A DNA stretch of 64,000 bases from positions 287,493,957 to 287,557,956 of the forward strand of contig NC_081410.1 in assembly GCF_030272615.1 (NCBI RefSeq), written 5' to 3'. Shown piece by piece: positions 56,891 to 64,000 of this stretch. The notes beneath the pieces were generated by a model. That model had not been told where the DNA came from. It saw only the letters and a program-made list of their open reading frames with translations, and searched no databases. Made by a program: the position numbers and the translations under genes. The stretch is from Cryptomeria japonica. Taxonomy: Eukaryota; Streptophyta; Pinopsida; Cupressales; Cupressaceae. The stretch's first letter is position 1. Each line of letters begins with the position of its first letter.

Positions 56891-57221
56891 AAGATAGTTA
56901 TGATAACTCTCCTTCACTAGCAACTTCTCGTAATAATTTTCACTTGAAAACTAATCCTTCCTTGCACAAACTACGGGTATTAAAAATGAGAAAATAACAT
57001 AATGCATTTTGTATGGAAAAAAAAATTTAAAAGTATCCACTGTGAATTATCATACTCTTCTTGGTCATTGATAAAATATTTCCTTGATTGAACACTTTAC
57101 CCACTTCTCATCAATCAAGTAAAAATGTTTTACTTATTTTTCACCTCATTGTGAAATAATCTTTTCTGACCCGATTTTATGTGGATGCTAACAAAGTATC
57201 ATAATACACTTTATAACATTT
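56891..57221 (-). repeat. Right LTR of the gag-only element, part 2, with the chromovirus target duplication
   Basis: It starts with AAGAT (second copy of the target duplication) and follows the left LTR from 38611 to about 38945, including CTTGCACAAACT and GAACACTTTACCCACTTCTC. It is cut at 57221 by copia-3. Confidence 0.88.
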
Positions 57222-58707
57222 TGTTGGCATTTCAGTAGAAAGAAAGATTGTTAGCATTTCAATAAGGATATTGAGAAGATTGTTGAAGATTATTGATATA
57301 ACTGAAAAGGATGATAACTATCTTTATAACATTATTTTGTCATTGATGTCAAGAAATTGATTTTCTGATTTGAAGAGAATTAAGATGTCAGTAAAAGACA
57401 CAGAAAGAATGTGATGAATAAGGGGAGAAATAAGTTATTCAATGGGCAACTATTACCGAGTTAGACAATGATGAGATCATGATGTTTAGATTGTTTTGAT
57501 ATCCTACATATGTTGTTAATTGTAAGGTTAATACTATACTATGTCATTGAGCAAAGAACCTAGTCGATAAACCCTAAGGAACCTAGTCGGTAAACCCTAA
57601 GGTTATCGATATCAGTTAATGAAGGCAGAATGTCTACCAAGTAAAGTTTAGTATTTACCGAGTTGGAACTGAGTTATGACAGATCACATTGGATCGATAA
57701 AAGCATTATTTAATGAAGGATGCTGATGAGCTGGAGAAGTATAAATGATTGGTATGTCGTGCATGAAGTTTGTTAAGGATCTATGGCAAAGGGAAATCAG
57801 GAGGAAGATCTATAGCGCAAATTGAACCACAATAACCTTGTGCAAGTTCCCAGAAATGAATGTAACTCCCTAGGATGGGTAAAACATTTTCAGATCAAAG
57901 GATACATTGAACCTGGTCAAGATTTAAGATCTGATGGCTAAGATTGATCATGGGAAATGTGATCAAGGAGATTAAGTGGTTAGCAATTGTTTATAAATAA
58001 GGAATTGTTGATAAACAATGTATTCGGGCAAGTGTAAGCATAGGGATGCTACATAGTGATTACCGAGCACAGAAGCTTGAAGACCTGTTTGAGTAACAGA
58101 GTAGGGATCCTAGCAGAGGGACAAGATAAGTCCTATGACTAGATTGTTTTTTAGCAAATAAGAATCTGGTTTAGCATTTTAGATGTGAAGTTGTAGATAT
58201 GCTTTATTACTATTATTTTGTAAGTGACATAAAATCTCTTAACCGAGTGGACTTAATAGTCTTATTTGTAAACCCTCTAGCAAGGTAACATTCTAAATGA
58301 GTGTTTGAAATCCTTTGACAAGGTCACTTCTAACAAAGTGAAGATCCTAACAGATCTGAGGGAAATCCCTTAATCGGGTCACATCTAGAAATGTGTTTGT
58401 AATCTTTAACAGGATTTTCGTTTAACCGAGCATACTCTAGAAGAGTATATTTCTTAGTGGGTTTGAAATCCCATAGTGGTTTTTCCCTATTTGGGTTTCC
58501 ATGTTAAATCTGGTGTTATATGTGTTATGATGATTATGTGTTTATGAGTTTGCATGTTTAGCAGTTTTTGGTTATATTGCTGAAGTATCAGTTACCGAGA
58601 TTGAATCTATTGATTTTATGGAAGATTAAGTTTGTATGATTCACCCCCCCCCTCTCATCTTGTTAGCTATTGACATCAGTACTTTACATTTAGTATCAGA
58701 ACTTACA
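57222..58707 (+). repeat. Copia-3 left (5') LTR
   Basis: It starts TGTTGGCATTTCAGTAG and ends CTTACA before the primer site. The start is confirmed by the same sequence after the polypurine tract at 63445. It carries degenerate ACCGAGT/GGTAAACC words and, near 58240-58450, an array of CTAACA/GTTTGAAATC-like words resembling the copia-2 LTR. The right edge could lie 22 bases earlier because the primer site is partly duplicated. Confidence 0.88.
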
Positions 58708-58722
58708 ATTGGTATCAGAGCT
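58691..58722 (+). repeat. Copia-3 primer binding site and an upstream imperfect duplicate
   Basis: TGGTATCAGAGCTT (from 58710) is a full match to the initiator tRNA-Met primer site. Nineteen bases upstream is TAGTATCAGAACTT (from 58691), with two G-to-A type changes. Each follows an (A/T)(C/A)TT(T)ACA(T/A)TT-like stretch, so a segment of about 19-22 bases has been duplicated. Confidence 0.85.
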
Positions 58723-58772
58723 TTGGACTCCGGAAGAAAAAGTTTAAAGGTACTTGAGGCAAAGATTCGAAG

Positions 58773-60146
58773 ATGTATAAAAGGGATGCACCAAAGCTGA
58801 ACAAGTCAAGTTTCTCCACATGGCAGAAAAGAATGAAGCTGCATTTATCAAGAATTGGAGAATATGCAACATACTTTTTGGAGAATGATTACATTGCATT
58901 GAGCACCAACCCTATGACCTTGGAAGAGATAAAGGCAAAGCAAGAACATATTCAAGCTATGATTGAAATAACATCAGCATTGACCGACTCAGAGTTTAAT
59001 GATCTAGAAGGCTGTAATGATGCAAAAGCAATGTGGACTAAGCTCATATCTATGTATGGCAGTGATGAACATGTTCAAAGAGAAAAAGTAGATAGTCTAA
59101 GAGGACAACTTGAATCCATGAGAATGAATGAAGGTGAGAACATAACCCAATACAGTACAAGGCTAAAGGAGACTGTCAATCAAATTAAAGGAGCAGGAGG
59201 GACTATTGAAGAAAAGGATGTAACAAGTAAGTTGTTGAGAACCTTTCTACCTGCTTATGTTATTCAAGTCTCTACAATCAATGAATTGAGGTCTATACCT
59301 AAAATGTTGGTTTCTTTGGATGCTACTATTGGTAAGCTACATGCATTTGAGTTAAGTAATTTTGATAATAGTGGGTCTTCGGTAAATAAAGTAGAATCTA
59401 CATTCAGTTCTTTTCATATTGGTGAAACTGATGATTACAATGATAGAATGAGTAAGTACTCTGAAGGGAATCATAGTGGAGCAAGTGAAAGATTTCGTAA
59501 GAACATGGAAGAAGTACACAAACTGTATGAGGAAATCAAGAAGCAAGAAGAGTTTGAAGCATTATTAGCCAGAAGGTTACCGAGAGACAAAGGTAAGTAT
59601 AAAGGAAAGCTACCTTTAAAATCTTTCAATTGTGATAAAATAGGACATATGACTTCTAACTATCCTAACAAAGAATCTAGTGAAAAGAGAGAATACCGAG
59701 ATAACAGGCAGAAAGACAACCAATACAGAGGACACCGAGACTTCAGAAGGAGAGACAAAAAGACATGTCTAGTAGTTGATGAGGAATCCAATGATGACAA
59801 ATCTGAAGAAACTAATACAGAGGAAGTTGTTTATGTGGCTATTAAAGATCGATCTGATGAAGAAAGATACGAAGAAAAATCCCTAATATCTCACATAAAT
59901 AATAATGATTCTTGGATCTTAGATAGTGGATGCTCACATCACATGACAGGTGATAAACACAAGTTTGTTAAATTAGAAGACTATGATGGAGGCTATGTAA
60001 GATTTGGTAATGATGCACCTTGTCCGGTGAAAGGTAAAGGATCTATAACACTTCTTGACAATGCTAAATGTGATGATGTATACTGGGTTGAAGGTTTGAA
60101 ATACAATTTGTTGAGTGTAGCACAACTAAACAATATAGGATACTGA
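58773..60146 (+). pseudogene. Copia-3 gag and protease
   Basis: The 457-codon open frame begins MYKRDAPKLNKSSFSTWQKR. Gag motifs include MWTKLISMYGSDEHVQREKV (about 87-106) and GENITQYSTRLKETVNQIKG. The zinc knuckle at 284-297 reads SFNCDKIGHMTSNY: the first and last Cys are Ser and Tyr, so it cannot bind zinc normally. Protease has WILDSGCSHHMTGD at 381-394. The frame ends at TGA 60144-60146 after LNNIGY, within the region before the pre-integrase block. Homologous with copia-2 gag throughout. Confidence 0.92.
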
Positions 60147-60916
60147 ATAGAATTTCAGAAAGGAATTGTCAAAGTTCATGACAAGCATGGAAATTTAGCT
60201 GCTACTGGGACACAAACAAAAGGTAATACATTTCATCTTGACTCAACTCGGAACAAGTGTCTTTATGCTAAGATAGATGATACCTGGTTATGGCATAAAA
60301 TGTTTTGTCATGTAAATTTTGATAATCTGATCAAAATAAGTAAGAAGCACCGAGTAAGAGGTCTACCGAGTCTAGAAAAACCTGAGAATGCTATGTGTCA
60401 AGGATGCCAGATGGGTAAGATGGCAAGATCAAGCTTTACAAGTAAGTCCTACACTTCTAAAGGAATTTTAGATCTAGTACACACTGATCTTTGTTGTCCC
60501 ATGAAAATTCAAAGTTATTATGGTGATAAATATTTCATATTATTTGTGGATGATTACTCAAGGATGATGTCAGTTATGTTTTTAAAAGAAAAATCAGAAG
60601 CTTTTCAAATGTTTAAATGGTACAAGGCAAGAGTTGAAAATGAAATAGGAAGACAACTGAAATGTCTTAGATCTGATAGAGGAGGAGAATTCACTTCTGA
60701 TGAATTTAACTTATTCTTAATGATCATGGTATAAAAAGGCAAGTATCTGCACCAAGAACACCTCAGCAAAATGGGATAGCCAAGAGAAGAAATACATCAA
60801 TTGTAGATTGTGCCAGAACCCTGATGATAGAAAAAAGGGTACCTCAAACATTTTGGAGAGAAGCAATCAACACTGCAGTTTACACCCTGAACTGAGTTCA
60901 ACTAAAGAAAGGAACT
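60147..60916 (+). pseudogene. Copia-3 GAG-pre-integrase and integrase core
   Basis: The sequence after the stop keeps reading in the same frame to the block LWHKMFCHVNFDNLIKI...CQGCQMGKMA. The integrase core has D in LVHTDLCCPM and D in LRSDRGGEF. A frame change after DEFNLF near 60715 shifts to HGIKRQVSAPRTPQQNGIAK, where the third catalytic Glu would be next but reads AKRRN rather than AERMN. A stop in the YTLN segment near 60895 precedes the next open stretch. Confidence 0.88.
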
Positions 60917-62422
60917 ATGAAGATGCCATATGAGATTTGGTATGACAAGAAACCTAATGTAAGTTATTTTAAAATCTTTGGAAGCAGATGCTATGTTCAC
61001 AAAGATGACGGAAATGGAAAGTTTGATCAGAAAATTGAGGAAGGAACATTTCTTGGTTATTCTTCTAGAAGTAAAGCATTTAAATGTCTGATCAAATCAT
61101 CTAACAAAATAGTAGAAAGTGCAAATGTGAAAATTGATGAATTTGCAAAAAGAAATGATGAAGGAAATTCCAAAGAACTAGAAGATTATGAAGAATTTGT
61201 TTATGTTCAATCGAGAAGTCCTACCGAGAAAGCTGCTGAAGAAAATGAAGATAATGTCCATTTACTGAGTGATGAAGAAGATCATACAGAACCTACCGAG
61301 CCTATATTAGCCAAATATGTTAGAAGACATCATGCATCAAGTCAGATTATAGGAGATAAGGATGATCCAGTGATGACAAGGAACAAACTGAGACAGAATA
61401 CATGTCTGATATCTGAATTTGAACCAAGAATAGTGAAAGAGGCATTTAACAGTGAAGACTGGGTAAATGCTATGACAGAAGAGATTGATCAGATCAAGAA
61501 GAATGACACATGGACATTGATCCCAAGACCAAAGGACAAAAATGTAATCGGTACAAAGTGGATTTTTAGAAACAAGCTAAATGAAAAAGGTGAGGTCATT
61601 CGCAACAAAGCAAGACTAGATTGCAAAGGTTATGCTCAAGAAGAAGGAATAGATTATGGTGAGACTTTTGCACTTGTGGCTAGACTTATGGGAGTAAGAA
61701 CATTGTTGGCATATGTTGCTTTCAAAAATTTCAAGGTATATCAAATGGATGTTAAATATGCATTTTTGAATGGTATACTAGAAGAAGAAGTTTATATAGA
61801 ACAACTTGAAGGATTTGTTGAAGACAAGAGTAAAGATTAGGTATGTAAATTAAACAAAGCTTTATATGGTCTGAAACAAGCACCTAGAGCATGGTATGAA
61901 AGACTGCACTCTTATTTGATCAAGATTGGTTTTATAAGGACAATTGAAAACAACAATATGTACATGAAGAATGATGAGGACAATGGAATACCGATCTCAA
62001 CCATATTTGTTGTTGACATTATATTTTGTGGAAATGACTCTCTATGCAAAAACTTTGGTAATGAAATGTGCAAAGAATTTGAGATGCCACTAATCAGTGA
62101 GATAAAGTATTTTATAGGTTTACAGATACTCCAAATGAAAGATGAGATTTTCATTACTCAATCCAAGTACATAAAGGAAATCTTGAAGAAATTTGGAACG
62201 GAGGATTCTAAACCAGTAAGTACTCCTATGACTACTAACTATAAACTATCAGAGAATGATGAATCTGCATCTATTGATGAGACACTTTATCAATCTATGA
62301 TTGGGAAGTTGCAATATGTTGTGCATAGTAGACTGGATATAGCACATGCAGTAGGTATTGTTGCAATATTTTCTGTAGATCCCAAGGAAACCCATATGAC
62401 AACAATCAAGAGAATTTTTTAG
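60917..62422 (+). pseudogene. Copia-3 integrase tail and reverse transcriptase
   Basis: The frame from 60917 has MPYEIWYDKKPNVSYFKIFG and GTFLGYSSRSKAFKC, then an acidic linker. RT follows: DWVNAMTEEIDQIKKNDTWT, GTKWIFRNKLNEKGEV and VYQMDVKYAFLNGILEEEVY. A TAG at 61838-61840 interrupts it, then KALYGLKQAPRAWYERLHSY. The catalytic motif reads IFVVDIIFCGND where FVDD is expected, so the first Asp is Val. Next come YFIGLQILQMKDEIFITQSK and MIGKLQYVVHSRLDIAHAV. A frame change near 62400-62420 ends the segment. Confidence 0.92.
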
Positions 62423-62960
62423 ACACCTAAGAGGCACTGAAGATTATGGCTTAGTATATGAAAAGAAGAATGACTTTGATTTAAAAGTTTATACTGATGT
62501 TGATTGGGCAGGCAACATAGATGATAGGAAAAGCACAAGTGGTGGAGCTTTCTTTTTAGGAGAAAGACTAGTGAGTTGGCTTAGCAAGAAACAAGGATGT
62601 ATCTCACAATCAACAACAGAAGCTGGATATGTTGCTATAGCATTGAATTGTACCAATATAGCATGGATCAAACAACTGTTGGAAGGTATAAATGAGAAAG
62701 TTACCGAGCTAGTAACTATATTGTGTGATAATACTAGTGCCATTAACATTTAAAATAATCCAGTAATGCACTCTAAGACAAAGCATATATCTATAAAGTA
62801 TCATTATCTCAGAGAAGAAGTTCAAGAGAAGAAAGTTGTACTGGAATATATCAGTTCAAAGGAGCAATTAGCATACATCTTCACAAAGCCATTGCCAAGG
62901 GACACTTTTGAGTATCTTAGAAGCAAGTTAGGGGTCCTACCCCTATATTCTACTCACTGA
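62423..62960 (+). pseudogene. Copia-3 RNase H
   Basis: After the frame change the sequence reads RHLRGTEDYGLVYEKK, YTDVDWAGNIDDRKSTSGGA, VSWLSKKQGCISQSTTEAGY and CDNTSAINI, then a TAA at 62751-62753, then KHISIKYHYLREEVQEKK and LRSKLGVLPLYSTH before the terminal TGA (62958-62960). The catalytic pattern Asp (YTDVDW), Glu (TTEA) and Asp (CDN) is visible. Confidence 0.9.
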
Positions 62961-63432
62961 CATAGTTCGATGAAAACATCAATTTGATGAATCTATAGAA
63001 TATTATGTGTGGATTGATGCTTCTTTACGCACTTTAGAAGGTTTTCTAAAGGTGTGCAGGAAATAGTGAATAGAGACAAGATGCTCTGACTGAAACTGAG
63101 ATGATACACAAGGCAAATCACTTCACAGAGGAAGAGTTCATGATTTAGTTCTTTTACTTTTTGGCATTGTTGTCAAAGGGGGAGAAGACTAAATGGTAAA
63201 ATCCTAAATGATGAAAATAACAGAAGACTAATGATAGGGGGGAATATTACTGCAAAAGGGAGAAGACTAAATGCAAGACAACAACTCAGAAGCCTAATGA
63301 AAAAGGGAGAAGACTTCAGGATATTTTAACAGCTCAAGGATAACAGGAGAAGTCTAACAGCAATCTGAATCTGAATCAATTTGTATATCTTGTTGGTATT
63401 ACCATTTAATTGTTGGTTTTTCCATCAATACC
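62961..63432 (+). other. Copia-3 3' untranslated region with repeated polypurine-like tracts
   Basis: There is no coding frame. AAAGGGGGAGAAGACTAAAT begins at 63175, AAAAGGGAGAAGACTAAATG at 63254 and AAAAGGGAGAAGACT at 63301; a fourth GGGGGG run ends at about 63242. The first is preceded by TTGGCATTGTTGTC and is conserved in copia-2 (17992-18019). Confidence 0.8.
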
Positions 63433-63444
63433 AAAGGGGGAGAT
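63433..63444 (+). other. Copia-3 polypurine tract
   Basis: AAAGGGGGAGAT directly precedes the LTR start TGTTGGCATT, as in copia-2. Confidence 0.93.
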
Positions 63445-64000
63445 TGTTGGCATTTTAGTAGAAAGAAAGATTGTTAGCATTTCAATAAGGATATTGAGAA
63501 GGCTGTTGAAGATTATTGATATAACTAAAAAGGATGATAACTATCTTTATAACATTATTTTGTCATTGATTTGAAGAGAATTAAGATGTCGGTAAAAGAC
63601 GCAGAAAGAATGTGATGAATAAGGGGGGAAATAAGTTATTCAATTGGCAACTATTACCGAGTTAGACAATGATGAGATCATGATGTTTATATTGTTTTGA
63701 TATCCTACATATGTTGTTGATTGTAAGGTTAATACTATACTATGTCACCGAGCAAAGAACCTAGTCGGTAAACCCTAAGGTTATCGATATCGGTTAATGA
63801 AGGCGGAATGTCTACCGAGTAAAGTTTAGTATTTACCGAGTTGCAACTGAGTTATGATAGATCACATTGGATGGATAAAAGCATTATTTAATGAAGGATG
63901 CTAATGAGCTAGAGATGTATAAATAATTGGTATTCCATGCATGAAGTTTGTTAAGGATCTATGGAAAAGGAAAATCAGGGGGAAGATCTACAGTGTAGAT
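63445..64000 (+). repeat. Copia-3 right (3') LTR, truncated by the window end
   Basis: It begins TGTTGGCATTTTAGTAG and follows 57222 onward with few substitutions and small indels. For example, the GTCAAGAAATTGATTTTCTG stretch near 57347 and one AACCTAGTCG copy near 57580 are absent here. Confidence 0.93.

Larger units (their letters stand above)
37486..57221 (-). mobile_element. Gag-only, Ogre/Tat-like LTR element carrying nested insertions (partial)
   Basis: A sequence starting at about 37486 recurs from 43962 over at least 1.1 kb, and after the inserted chromovirus it continues from 56891 to about 57215. This defines two LTRs around a 41594-43808 minus-strand gag-like region. Next to the right LTR the minus strand reads TGGCGACTCTACTGGGGA, a primer-site-like sequence typical of Ogre/Tat gypsy elements. 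No protease, RT or integrase is visible, so it is non-autonomous. The distal part of its right LTR lies beyond copia-3, outside the window. The inner end of the left LTR was not resolved. Confidence 0.7.
57222..64000 (+). mobile_element. Copia-3: Ty1/copia retrotransposon, plus strand, right end beyond window
   Basis: The left LTR (57222-58707), primer site, gag-protease, integrase, RT, RNase H, polypurine tract and start of the right LTR (63445) are all present in order. The right LTR end and right target duplication lie outside. Protein and LTR sequence place it in the same lineage as copia-2. It is inserted in the right LTR of the gag-only element. Confidence 0.96.

Overview
The window looks like intergenic DNA from a seed plant with a large, repeat-rich genome. 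I see no intact host gene, no rRNA or tRNA gene and no CRISPR array. Almost everything I can identify is a plant transposable element: a CACTA (TNP2-type) transposase gene, Ty1/copia and Ty3/gypsy LTR retrotransposons with initiator-tRNA-Met-type primer sites, and LINE fragments. The density of nesting, the long intron-like spacers and the heavy C-to-T decay suggest a gymnosperm, but that is inference and I did not identify the species.

Left part (1-30300). After a LINE reverse-transcriptase scrap at the left edge, a decayed CACTA transposase gene runs on the plus strand in collinear pieces: an N-terminal transposase-associated domain (1666-2350), the TNP2 core (2474-4470), a DUF4218-like exon (15831-16174, resuming at 23985-24190) and a DUF4216-like C-terminus with an acidic tail (29293-30288). 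Copia-1 (7519-14116, minus strand, target duplication GAATT) lies in one of its introns. Copia-2 (16175-23979, minus strand, target duplication CGCAT) is inserted inside the DUF4218 exon. A decayed minus-strand coding region of unknown family (25437-28150) lies in another intron.

Middle (30300-37485). This is mostly non-coding repeat debris. It also holds two minus-strand coding remnants: an RNase H domain of the LINE or reverse-transcriptase type (33692-34260), and an unrecognised protein of roughly 200 codons broken by stops (32830-33425).

Right part (37486-64000). A non-autonomous, gag-only gypsy-like element on the minus strand has a primer site resembling that of Ogre/Tat elements. Its right LTR (from 43962) was hit twice: by a chromodomain gypsy element (45105-56890, minus strand, target duplication AAGAT) and by copia-3 (57222 to beyond the window end, plus strand). 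The left LTR still carries the unoccupied AAGAT site, which independently confirms the first insertion.

The most interesting signals are non-coding or concern mode of decay. The chromovirus LTR has a tandem array of small hairpins whose stems covary from unit to unit. Copia-1 keeps one unshifted reading frame interrupted by eleven stops, all TAG. Copia-2 and copia-3 share an internal polypurine-tract-like motif well upstream of the true tract. The CACTA gene can be read collinearly across about 28.6 kb of nested insertions.
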